The notes under the pieces are model-generated. The model was not told where the DNA came from. It saw only the letters and a list, made by a program, of their open reading frames with translations, and did not search any database. A DNA stretch of 64,000 nucleotides from Litoditis marina (lineage: Eukaryota > Nematoda > Chromadorea > Rhabditida > Rhabditidae), in assembly GCA_964036275.1 (NCBI GenBank), contig OZ038433.1, forward strand, positions 7,233,048 to 7,297,047. Reading direction: 5' to 3'. Shown in pieces: positions 21,075-54,500 of the stretch (the first letter of the stretch is position 1; each line of letters starts with the position of its first letter). The position numbers were made by a program, and so were the translations under genes.

Positions 21075-21785
21075 TCATAAATTTTTCATTTTTTTCAATT
21101 TTTCATTTTTTTCGTATATTAGTTTAAATATCTCATTCACGTCATAATTAGTGTTTGGTTTATATATTTGGAGGAGGTCACCCATATATCTGTAGCTGGT
21201 AATATTGTGTTTATTGAATAGATTCTGGTTTTTAATAATAAAAGAATATTCCATTGAGGATAGTGTGAGGTCTGCTATTAAAGGAGACGCATTATTACCT
21301 TGTGGAATTCCTGCTTTATGTCTGTAAACTATGTTACCATATTTAGCATAGCTATTATTTAGAATAAATGCAAGTAAGTCATTAATTTTTTGTTTAGAGT
21401 AGCTTCTACCATGTGGATTGTTAGTGTGTTCATGACTATAAAAGCTTTTGGTTTTCAAAATTGTAATATATCCACTATCAAAACCAGCATTTTTAAAACA
21501 TATATCTAATAAGTATGAGATTTCTCTCTTGACGATATCATGATTTAAACTTGTAAAGAGACTTGTGAAATCTGCAGAGTAAATTTTATGTTCATTTGGT
21601 TTGAAGTCTCTGAAGTCATTGAGAATCTGCAGACTATTATCTATAGACCAATAAAGCTTGATGTTATTTCTCTGTTCAATAACGTGACAATAGGCCTTGA
21701 AATGTTGTTTTATATGTCTTAAGATTAATTGTAACTGTATAGATAGTTCTCTTATACTACTAGTTTTTGCGCCAGTGATAATGTA
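21075..21785 (-). pseudogene. reverse-transcriptase fragment with mutated catalytic box
   Basis: An open frame of 236 codons without a start codon. In order it shows a lead-in ITGAKTSSIRELS, the palm motif SADFTSLFTSLNHD (cf. FDFSTLYTxIPHD), AGIPQGNNASPLIADL (cf. GIPxGxxxSPLLADL) and RYMGDLLQIY where active enzymes have Y-x-DD. The first catalytic Asp of that pair is Gly here. The order of motifs is that of an RT palm. The style resembles Penelope-like or other non-LTR RTs rather than the Gypsy element nearby, but I cannot place it. Codon use is very A+T rich compared with its neighbours. Confidence 0.75.
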
Positions 21786-21865
21786 TTAACTGACTATGAA
21801 TGCTTTCTTTAATTCAATATCTACAGTTGTTCACATATCTAACCTTCCCGGGCATTGCAAAGGTT

Positions 21866-21940
21866 GGCCCACTTAGCGCAGCGACAGTGTGGCGGGACTA
21901 CAATCCTACTCGCCACGGGTTCGATTCCCGTGAAAATAAT
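21866..21940 (+). repeat. tRNA-like sequence (pseudogene or SINE head)
   Basis: An A-box-like TTAGCGCAGCGACAG and a perfect B-box GGTTCGATTCC, the latter in a good T-arm (CACGGG/CCCGTG around TTCGATT). No acceptor stem pairs, so this is not a functional tRNA. Pol III promoter boxes appear intact. Confidence 0.5.
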
Positions 21941-22353
21941 TTTCTGTCCAAAATTTACGCGCTGTGTACTCCTCTCATTTGAATCGGTCTACCACTATAG
22001 AAAGAGCTCCCGCGCTTTTTTTCGCCGAGTTTATGTTGAAATCACGTCCGTGCAACATGGGACAGTTTTTATTCCAAAAAAAAGTAGTTTCTAGGAACCC
22101 ATTTCCATAATGTTAATTTTGAGATCAACATTTCACTGTACAATGGGCGAGTTCTTTAAACAGTTTTTATTCAGTAAACTTTTGCAAAATAACAGCAAGA
22201 CCTGTTTGTATCTATTTTCACAAAAATGCCAAAAGAAACCAAACCAAAAAAAGGACAAAAATTTTATTTTGATAAAGATGCTGTTTCATTCATTAAAAGA
22301 GAGTCTTGATCGAAATAGTGTTGACAAGTGGATCCTTGAGGCTGAGACTGTTG

Positions 22354-43425
<21,072 letters not shown>

Positions 43426-45500
43426 CTAAAAGAGCACACTATGTATTCACGTGAATATTTTCAAAAAATACTAAGAGTCACTATCGCGTGTGTACTTTCA
43501 TTTTAGTACATGGTTCCGTTTCAACTAAAAATCCAAAGAGTGGGGGGGGGGGGCATGTTAGAGGATGTTCACCCACCAGTACGGTGGGGGGGGGCAGAAG
43601 TATAAGGTTCCCAGTTGTGGTACTAGTGTACTGATAAGGTGGCATATTAGGACCTCCGGGCCAAATAGGTTTAAAAAGGGATGAGTAAGCAAAATGTTTG
43701 CCCGCACAGGGTCAGATTAAATGAAGATTAGTATTCTTGGTGGAAACTCAATCAATAATTGCTGAAACAATCGTACTTCTTGTGAATGACTCACACTCGA
43801 GTAAGCCAGAACACTGTGAAGGAGAACGGACGAGGTTAACCACACTATTGACCATCTTATCATCATTTTAAGTTAGTAGCCTTCGGAAGATTCCTAAAAT
43901 TGGAATGAATATAAGAAACGATTTTGAACTGTGTTTCGACCAGCGTAAAAACGATCGTTACATGAATGAACTCGCACACAGCAAGAAAACCACGAGGGTG
44001 GGTTGCTTTTCTAGCCACCTCTTTGAATGAAGTTTTTTCTAAGATTTCTCACCACATTAATCCAAGTTTTGTATACGTTGTGGGGGTAGTTTTAATGGCC
44101 TTTAAATGAATTCTTAACAAGTAGGGTTTTAAAATTGTTATTCAACACATTCATCTACTTGGTACATCGGTTCTTGGTACAAAAGTACGTTAGAGGTATA
44201 GTTCGTTCCATTCCCACTGAGACTATTTCTTAGGAAAAAGGTGAGTATTCTGAAGAGTGTTTTTTACGTGTTATTATGAAGCTAGACAAAGGCTAACAAA
44301 GACTTGCAGTTTTTTGAAAAACTCCAAAGTGGTAAAAATTAGCCTGGAATATTCAGCACGCTGCCAAATCTCAGTAGGAACGACGAGAACTATAAAAGGC
44401 AGTTCAATAACTGTCGAAGTTCTGAGAGAATGCGCCACAAATCTATAGTTTGTTCCACTCACTTATAACCCTCTACAGTAATCAACTCAAACTTCCAGAG
44501 CAAAGTTTGGTATGTTGGTGTTTTTGGGTTTTCACCAAAATTGGGCAATGTCTTCTGCACCGTTACTACTAAAACTCTGAACGTTTGATGCTTGAGAAAT
44601 GATTTTAACATTAGAAAAAGCAGCGTGATTATTTGACGGATTACTGTAGGAGGACATCGATTGGTAAAATAGAGTATAACCAACCTGTTGCAAACCAGAG
44701 CAGCTTCCACCAGCCCACTTGCAGTCGTCGAATGGTGAGAATGAGCTCCACACAGTTGGAAGATACGAGAAACGCTATGCGGTAAACAGGTAGGGAAGTT
44801 AGCATGTTTACTGGATCCGGAAAACTGGAAAACCTGTCAACGCCATTCTCCAAACTGTTGGGCGGAAAATAGCTCCATTTTTCATCAAGACAGTTTGATC
44901 ACAAATGTTTCCCGAAATTTAATACAGAGAATCAACTGTTCTTTTTGTTTAGTTTCGAAAAGTTGGTTATAGTTAGAATGAAATGTGTGCTTTCCTACTC
45001 ATTTTCGTGTCTTGAGCTGGTTTTGATTCTGGAGCGAGTCATTGAATATGAAAAACTGACGGTTTCTTGTGAATTAAAAAAAAATTGCTCCAGTTGTGAA
45101 ACTGTGGCAGATAATAACACAAAAGCTCTTTCATGGGATCTTACAGGTTTTCTCTGTTTTTCGAACAACCCTGTATAATCTCCGGTGAAAATCTGGTAAT
45201 TGTATAGAATGCATTGCTTAACCTTAACCTTAACCGACTACAACTTTAGAAATGAGAGTATTATCTATTGCAGCAGTTCCATCAGAAAGAGAGAAGGATA
45301 TCTTCTGAGCTTCTGACATGTGGAAACTCCCCTGTCTTTTGGACAGGCAAGAAAATCGTGTGCGTGTTAACTTGTATTCAAATGGGTGGACTCTATCCGG
45401 CAAACGTTTAGGGGAACGGGTGAACGTGTGCACGTTAACTTCGTATACGAACCGGTTTGTGGATCTCATTTCCAGCCTGAGCTGTTGGCACTCGGCTGCA
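43426..45500. other. divergent flank of CNNM (-) and the disordered-protein gene (+)
   Basis: It should hold the missing first CNNM exon(s). A spliceable open segment at 44,853-44,691 (-) ends in a good donor (CAACAG then GTTGGT), but no frame joins the phase-0 start at 43,425 in a convincing way. G runs occur near 43,542-43,553 and 43,583-43,595. The block at 44,490-44,660 resembles 3,900-4,030 loosely. Confidence 0.4.
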
Positions 45501-48500
45501 ATGGAGAAGAAGGTTTCTGGAGCGGATTCAACACCAAAGAAGGTATAGTCATTATTACATGGAAATCTAGGGTGTAAGTTCCAAGTTTTTTGTCACATTA
45601 GAATGTTACAACAAGTGTTTCTCGACTGATTTTCAAATATGTCGTCTGCACATTGATTATTATGCCATCGCCTCGTCCAAAAATGGTACCACTTCGAACC
45701 CATTTTTCCACCCTTTTGAGTGAAATCAAAACACTCAACGACAAACTCGACTCTCTGACCCAATCTCTACCCACTATTATTCAATCCCAACTCCACCACT
45801 TCAATGATCGTCGCTGTCTCACTATTTATGGTCTACCAGAGGATTCTTCAACAAAGAAAAAGGTGAATGCAGTTTTCAATTTGGTATCCGTCTCTCCATC
45901 TAATATTTCCATTCTTCACCGTTTGGGTAAACCTCGTCAAGATGGTTTACCTCGTCCACTCAAAGTATCTATCAAAGATGGTATTCCGTTTCCTCGTCTA
46001 ATAGATCTATCTACTGCTATGAAATCTGATGCTTCTATGTCAACTTTTCATGTTCGAAAGTTCGAGACTCCGGAACAGCGGAAGGCCGGATTCCTCGCCA
46101 GACAATCGAAACGAGACGCCGCCCGAGCTGAGGTCACTGACCAAACTACAACACCAACACCGTCTGCCGATCCTATTCTGCCAATTGAAATGGAGTTAGT
46201 TGAACAAACTAGAAATGTCGTTTCCAATCTTGTCTCAGCATTTCCATCTCCAAACTCTATATCTCCTCGTTCAACCCATTTTGATGATCAACCTGCTATC
46301 CAAAGTCCCGTCCCTGTTGAAGTTAAACAAATATCGTATGATCCTTCTCCTATGTGTGATTCACCATCCATTATTGACCCTCCATCGTTTCATGATGCTC
46401 TCGATGATGTTTCTTTGAAATGTGTAAATGACAATGTTGACATGTTGTATAATATGCACCTGAGTGGTGTTTCCATGCGTGAACGTTACAGCTGTTTCCA
46501 TGGTTGCTATCAATTGACCCCTCATCTGGCCCCAATTGTATCTGACGTGTACTTTGATCGCTATGGTTTCCGGTTTAACATCAATCAATCTTGGGTACCC
46601 TTTCCATCTCGGTCTTCTCACTGAGTCTCAGTAGTATCAACAAATTAGCAACTTGCGTATGTACTAGTTTTTATTTTTCTTTATTTTCTCAAATATCAGT
46701 TCATATGGTTTAAATTCGTAACTCGTGTTTGTCCATCACTATACTGATAAAGTTTATTATTATTATTATTATTATTACATACTCTGGGGATTTTGCGGTG
46801 TATAGTAAAGTCCGCGTTTTTCACTTCACAACTGATTGCAAATGAATTCATTGAACGGGTGGTTACAAAATCAAGAACATAGTTTTCCGACTTCATGGAT
46901 CATTTAAAAGTTTATTCACAACCATTTTTCAATCAAGAATGATCGTGAAAACACTCTATGAATGAATGATAAAACTGATAAATGTACATGTGAAGATTCA
47001 AAAATGAAACAATGCAGTAACTTTCAGGACGGATCCGGAGCCAATAGAGAACAAGTGAAAGCCCAACTTCCGGACATTTCGGATCCAGCAGAAGCGACAG
47101 CCGTGAATCCGACCGCGCCGCGCACCGCCCGCAGGTCACTGTCCGCTTCGCGTCGCTCCGCGCGCACCGCTCGATCTGTCTCTAGTGAAAGCTCGGTCGA
47201 GGTTGGATCTTATCTTATATAGTTCTTGCCATTCCCACTGAGACTTTGGCAGTGTGCCAATGAATTTTCTCAAGAACATTCGAATCAAGAATCCTTCGAA
47301 TGTACAGGTTTTCTGAGAAGATTATTCACCCACGTACCGTAACAAATGTTAACTGCCTCTCGGAAAAACGTTCCGTGTTTAGGAAAACATTAACATGGGG
47401 TCTGTCTCTGTCTCTAGTGTCTCTATGTCTGTCTCTGTCTCTCTGTCAGTATTCGTCTCTAGTGAAAGTTCAGTCGAGATTGTCCCTCAGTGTTATATTT
47501 AGTTGGAACAGAAATATTCGTTGTCATAGATATTTTTAGATGGTCAGTTATGTGCTCAGTGAAAGGTGTCACTCAAAACTGTCTCGACTCTGGGGCCGTT
47601 GTCTGGACATGTTGGATGTTTTTATATTCTCTGTCATTTTTGATACTAACACACTTGATACTTATTAGGTATTAAAATTTTCTGTCAACTATCGGTTTGA
47701 TAAAAAAATATTGCGATATTATTATAGGTTCCTACATCTGGCTCGGCCGCCGCACAGGGCATTTCGGTGGTGCCAGAAATGAAGAGCGGACGCGCTACAT
47801 CATCCTCCGCACAGGTATACTTTTGTCTCTTTTTTTGCTGAAAAATGTACCATTTATTGATTAAAAGTATTCATTTTTATCAGTTTCGATTGTTGTTCTA
47901 TTTTAGTCAATTGTTTTCAACCTATGGGTTTTATCTTTCTGATAGAGTATAGTATTCATCATTTCTACTCAGACTGCTACAGTATGAATTCAAAAGCGAA
48001 GAGTTTTGATTATGTTGACCTGCAGGAAATACAGAAGGCGCCGAAGTTGTATTTGTAAGCTAGTATCTGTATCTGACATTGATTGATTGATTACGGAAAT
48101 GAGGGCGTGAAAAATATGTAAAAATAGGAATGAAAAAGTGAGAAGAAATCAGAAGTTCCATTCCGGCGAGAGACAGAAGTTTATAAGTTCACCATGAGGA
48201 AACACATCATAAATCAGAAACGCCTATTCAGGTTCAACTCGATTTATTTCACTTCTGAGAACAGAATTATAACGTTTTCCAGAACACGAAGGCAATTCTC
48301 GACTTGTTGGTGGCTTTAGTTGGCACGACGCCAGAAAGAAAAAGTATCATGTCTAGTGAGCAGCAAACACCAAAGACAAGCATGGTAAAGTATAATTTCA
48401 CTGTCCTCCCGTCCAAATTAACAATGAGCAAAAATTAGTCCAGCATACATAATTGCTTCTTTGATTCCAAACATTTCCTTCATATTTCGAAAAACGAATT

Positions 48501-51500
48501 ACTAAAGTCCATTTTCACTATCACTCACTTCTCTTTTATCTATCTTTTTTTCATGGAATAGAACTAGCTGTCTTAAGTGAGTGCCAGATTTATAAACTTT
48601 TATCTCTCGCCGGAATCGAACCTGTGAGCAAAATATTAGTAACAGGGCGCTAACCACTGCGCTATTATCGCACGGCAAGCTATGGAATCGAAGACATCTG
48701 TGCGTACACAGTGGAAAGTGAAGTATACAATACTCTCCCGCTATTCCTTTAGCGACGACTATAACTGCCTTAGTAGTATTAATAATATTCATGATGTATT
48801 TTTCAGAAAACTGCCAGAGATTCTGAGCAAGGAAGTTCAGGTGCTGTTTCCGCTCCCAATGAGAATGCCAGTCCCCGTCCAAACACTGTGAGACAATATA
48901 TTGTTCATTGAGACTTTATTGACAGCGTACTCATTTAGATAATGGGTTGAATTTGACGAGAGCCCAACGCGTCTGCGTGTCTTCGAATCACATACTCTCT
49001 CTCTCTTCTGCTGACAAATAAAATGTGACTTGTTCAAAACGCAAATGAAGGTAAACTGTAGTTTTAACTGTCGAACAAGGTGTTCAGCTGGTACTAAAAC
49101 GTATGTGAGTATGCCTATATTCAAAATGTCACAGTAATTTGTGCCGAAGTTTTGATGCGAACCACCGTACTGATACTATCTCTGACTCTTGATTTCTTTG
49201 AGTACCTCAGTTGTATGTTAGTTCAGTTTAGGAGTTGAAAACGAATGACCGGCCAAATTAGCGTCATTTCCAACAGAAAACACTATTGAGTTCGATGAAA
49301 TGTGTTTATGAAGCGACTGAAACCGAAACATTCACAGGACCCCGGCCCTCGTACTAACCCGCTGTCGGCACTCAGCTCAAGAACTGCAAAGTCGATCCGT
49401 ACGTCGGAACAAAACAGGCCGAAAATGGTTTGTGAATTAGAAAATAAAAGTGATTGTCCACATCGTTGAGATATTTAAAATGTTGCAAGGAAAAATGACA
49501 ATCTGTTTCTAAAAATGCCCAGCACAGATGGTATATATTGAATCTAGTAGTTGACACAACGTGATAAATACAATATGTTCACCATTAATTGTATTCGCTT
49601 TCAAGCTTTCTATACTATAATTCACGTTCTGAATGTTTCACGAGGTATCCAACCATTCGAAATATCTGATTCACCTGATTCTCAGGAAGTCTCCGCTGAG
49701 AATCCCCTGTCTGCACTCAGCTCCCGAACTGCTCAGTCAATCAATAGCAGCAATCAAACTACACCAAAGCGGGTAAGTTTCAGCAAACTTACCTCAAGGG
49801 GGGACAGAGAGGAATGTTGATATAAAAGAGCTTATCAAGAGAAACCGATAAGTATAACTTGCAATTCAAACTAACGAACCTAATTTGCATACGGTTGACA
49901 CGTGTTGACCTGTTTTGGTGCGCGCAACGTTATATTTAGGTACCCCGGGGTACCTAAACTAGCTTTTCTCTCCGGTCTCCTTTTACCTCAACCAAAAAGC
50001 GGTTTAATCTGTCCGAGAACATGCAATGAACGGTTTTTGAAATCAGCGCATTTTGTGTTCGAAAATGGATCAGCTCAGCACGGTTCAAATGGGAAAAATG
50101 TACAATCGCCCCCCACCCAACAATCACCCCCCCCCCCCCTCGTGGTACTATTACCCCCCACCTGATTGAAATCCCAGAAAAGTCGCGCGAAGGTGGGGGG
50201 TAATTGGTAAATGGGTTGGGGGGACATTGTACATCTTCGACAATGAACAATCATCCCCCACAATACAAAATGGGGGGTGATAGTACATACACGGAACTGA
50301 TGAACAATCACCCCCCACTCAACCCAAGCCTGCAGTAAATAAGCATGGTGTATAATCGCCCCCCAAAGGTGGGGGGCGATTGTAGTACGGGCCTTTTTCA
50401 ACCTATTTTCGACTAGGGTGGGGGGCAAATGTAAACTACTCCCGAAAATAGGGGCTACAGGTGGTTTGTCTCAACCAACGACATGTGCAAGAAAAAATTT
50501 CCAGGTTCTTTAGGTTCTATAATACTATATTTATAGATAGGTACTATAATAGTGATAATAATGGTAATAACAGTAACAATAATAATCGTAATAATAGTAT
50601 GGTAGGATAGGTACTATAATTATGAAATTGCAGACTTCTGTGGAGCGTGGTTGTCCTCTTTCGGCACTCAGCTCTAGAACAGCCAAATCGATTGATAGCA
50701 ACATTCAAACTACACCTAAACGGGTAGGTTGCAGAAAATTATCAATTCGTTTTTCTAGTACTCCCCCCCCCCCTTTTTTCTGTTTCTGAGCCAAACAGTT
50801 TGATAAAAGACGATAGGATAACGAAATTGGGATGACGTTGTACGGGTCGGTCAGAGAACAGCGGGCAAATGGTACATCTTACCTTGTGTGTTGTGTTTGT
50901 AGTTTGATTTCTATGAGGTCAACTTGTAGGTTGAAACCTCACAGTTGAGCACAATCTGTAGAGAATGGGTTGTTAGTTTACAATCTATCTATACTTTATT
51001 GTTCCATGTTTTAGACTGCTGTGGAGCGAGATGGTCCTCTCTCGGCGCTCAGCTCAAGGACTGCCAAATCTATTCGCACATCGAATCAAAATACCCCCAG
51101 GATGGTACGGATTTGGATTTTCGCAACGATTACCGTAGCTTTTTTACAAATTCAAAACCACTTTATCGTTGATATCTATCATTGAAATTAATAATTATTC
51201 GTTTTTCCTCACAGGAATCGGCCCCTTGTACCAACCCGCCCTCGGCGCTCAGCTCAAGAACTGCAAAGTCGATTCGAAGCTCTGGTCAAACTACTCCGAA
51301 AGTGGTACGTTTTAGTTCTACTTTCCCTACTTTTCAGTTTCTTTTCACAATAAAATTGGTATTAAAAGAGTATACAAAGATAGTGCTACAGGAAGCAGCA
51401 CCTCGTACCAAACCACTGAAATACACCGAAAGTGGTACGTTTGAGAGGAGTTATAAGTCATTTCGTAAAATTCAAATTTTAGTTTGTTTTTTATTCTGTC

Positions 51501-54500
51501 ATCCAAATGTTGTTTAGTACCATTATACTATCGCCAGGTAGCTCATCTGACTGCTCCATCTGAAGATCTTGTACTGCCACACTCTGTTGAAACACCTCAT
51601 ACTCCCCAGGTAAGACATAATTGCTGCTAGAGGCTCTCGTGCTTGACGGAACGTGTTAAAACAATGAATTTAATACACTTTCAGTTTTTGTAAATCATCA
51701 ATATTTTCAGATAAGACCGCATTCAACGATTATGTGGAACACTTTTGAATATTTCAGTTGCATTTATTTTTTCCCGATTGTACTACACTATTCCGACGAT
51801 CAAATTATAATTAGCGGAGATTTCATTTGTTAACTGAACTTTGCTGTTATTCTATTATGTTTCAGCCGGTCGCTCGTCTTTCTCCAGCTCCGAGAAGTCG
51901 TACTTCATACTGTAGTCTCCCACCAAAGGCAGATGTGGCAGTTGAGGTAACATTTTGGAAGTTCTCGCTATTTTCTCAGCAAAATAGAATAATGGGTGTT
52001 TCATGTTTGCAATGTCGGGACAACAGCATCCTATCACTTTCATTTGCTGATTTGAAGAAAGAGCAATGACAAAAATGAAGGGCTAGAACGAAATGTTACC
52101 ACTGGTTTCCACAGTTTTGTTATGATATATGTGTCGCTTTTGGCTGTGTAAACTTTTCACTCATTCAGAAAGTCCCCACTGAAGCCCCGCCAGCTCAACC
52201 GAATACTGAACTGAACAGAATCATTGTCAGAGGTATGAAGTATGATCATTACATGTACACTGCTTCTCTGAACTTTATAGAAATTATAGTTTGATGATTG
52301 ATGATACTTGTTTAGTGAGAGGAAACACACACAAAACAAACTGCTATTTTGTGCGGTGTTTGTAGTTTGATATTGCAGCTTTCATTTGCGGATTTCAAGC
52401 GCCATTGATGTATGTGCAGATAAAATAGAAGTGAGATATAAACGTCAGCTTGAAATGCTAATCTATAACTATCGATAATTTATTGCATGAAATTTCAGAT
52501 TTGCGTGCCGGGATGCTGTTTGGTAGAAGTGTAATTGATGCGGCTGAACAGTCGTATTTTGAAAGCGACGCTGGTCGTGTTTATGGTTAGTGGGATAAGA
52601 AATGTAACTCGATCAGACGGAAAAGTAGGAAACACAGCAATATTTCAGTTGTACTACCTCTTTGTTGGAAAACTGACCTAAGTCCATACACCTAAGTCCA
52701 TCTCTATTTATTTTCTGCTCTAATGCATTTGCAGTTTGATCCTGACGTGTCACTTGTGATTTAATATTTCCGTTGCAAGTGCTGATGAAACTTCAACCCA
52801 GGGTCACCCCCTGTGCCTCATTAACGTTTGCCCATATTCCATCTATTCCATCTATGGTGACTCGTGTATAGTTGGTGTCAAATTTATAAATTTCCGTCTC
52901 CCGCCTTAATCGAACCTGCGAGCAAAACATTCGTAGCAGGGCGCTCACCACTGCGCTATTAGTCTTTGGAATGAAAGACGTGCGTACACAGCGGAAAGTG
53001 AGATATACAGTATCCTCCCGCCTTTCCGTTGGCGAAGACTATAATCTATTTTTCAGATATGAACGGACAGACTGAGCACACCGCCCCTTCGAATACTGTA
53101 ATTGAGAAGAAGGTTGAGAACATGGTTACGAAGGTGGAAAGAGAAAGGTATAATAGTATTATAAACATATTATGTTTCACGAGTTTGTGGACATTATGAG
53201 ATCCAATGATTTATCGTGTGGATCCTATTACTATTTGTATAAAAAAAACGAATGTCAAGTGAGAAACGATTAGCTTTTGAGATTGAATTGCATGGTATGT
53301 AGAAAAGGAGGTCAATAACTCATGAGAGAAATAAAAAATCTAATCTCGCAATTTTCATGGGTCAAAAACATTTTGGTTTTCTACTGAGAAAGAACTTGCA
53401 GCAAACAAACATTAGTTGAAACGTCCGAATATGATAGTTTCTCACCACTGATTCGAAACTGTTAACAGAACAGAGTATACTAGTGAATTGAATATTCACG
53501 TGAAGTTAGCATTCTAATGAGGAATGGTGCACTCTGTCTTTCTCTTCACGTTTCTGAGTTCTGCTGTGTTTAACATGTTTCACGTGACTGTGCGATTGAT
53601 TGACAGTATACCTAATTTTTGTTTCAGATACGTTTTTGGTGTTAGCGGAATGTTCTCAAAGGTTGAGCACTTATTTTCTGGTTTAGTTTGTCAGGATGAT
53701 CATGAAAATTGCGAGATTGGATTTTTCATATCCCTCTCGAGTTATTGACCTCCTTTTCTACATTCCATGCAATTTAATCTCAAAAGCTAATCGTTTCTCA
53801 CTTTACATTCGTTTTTTTATACAAATTGACCTCTTTTTCTATATTTCCGAAGGAAATAATGAATTAATAGATATGAAATAAAGACATCTAATCAATTATT
53901 GCTTTTCGAAAGTTTATTCAACTCAACAGGTAAAACTATGTTGATTTGTAAAACATAATCTGCGTTACAAGTTTGGTTAGTAAGCTTTCTCTCACAAACC
54001 ATAATCAATCCTTGATTTCGGGCAGCGCACGTGTAGCGCCGTCCATTTCTTGGTTATTCCGTGGCGATTTGCCTCAGTCGGCAGAGCAGCGCACTAGAGT
54101 CCAGTAGGCCGAGGATTCGAATCCTTTCACGGGCATCATTTTTGTTTTTGTTCGATTGACCTTTTTATGGAGTCAGGATCTCTACAGATTAACACAATTG
54201 CTTTTCCAATATATTTCAATCTATTCAAACTACCGAAATACGAAACAACAGCCTACTGCGCACTCTCCACACATCTAGAAGTAATTGTCAAAGCAGCTAA
54301 GAGCAATGTTTCCAGGGCCATAAAATGGCTCAATGTTAATCAATTGGTCCAATATTTGCGATTTACACATAGCTCTGCAGTTTCTAACTATTTTGCGAGA
54401 CGATATTCAGAATGACTGTAGATCACTAGTCGCACATTGAATATCGATTAGCTCAACGATAGAGTCTTTCCTCCTCTATCTCTCTCTCTATCAAAATCTC

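Larger units (their letters stand above)
20512..22353. other. intergenic, containing RT fragment and tRNA-like sequence
   Basis: This lies between the Lys/Glu-rich gene (+) and the 3' end of the CNNM gene (-). It holds a second copy of the 16.5-kb repeat near 20,675-20,850, the reverse-transcriptase fragment at 21,075-21,785 and a tRNA-like stretch at 21,866-21,940. I see nothing else with coding support. Confidence 0.5.

Noticed and set aside
48002..48057. Short exon candidate after a TGCAG acceptor (EIQKAPKLYL)
   Set aside because: Its donors leave phase 2, while the flanking exons at 47,814 and 48,283 join cleanly in phase 0 without it.
54050..54140. Functional tRNA gene
   Set aside because: D and T arms look right, but the acceptor strands do not pair properly and U33 is absent.
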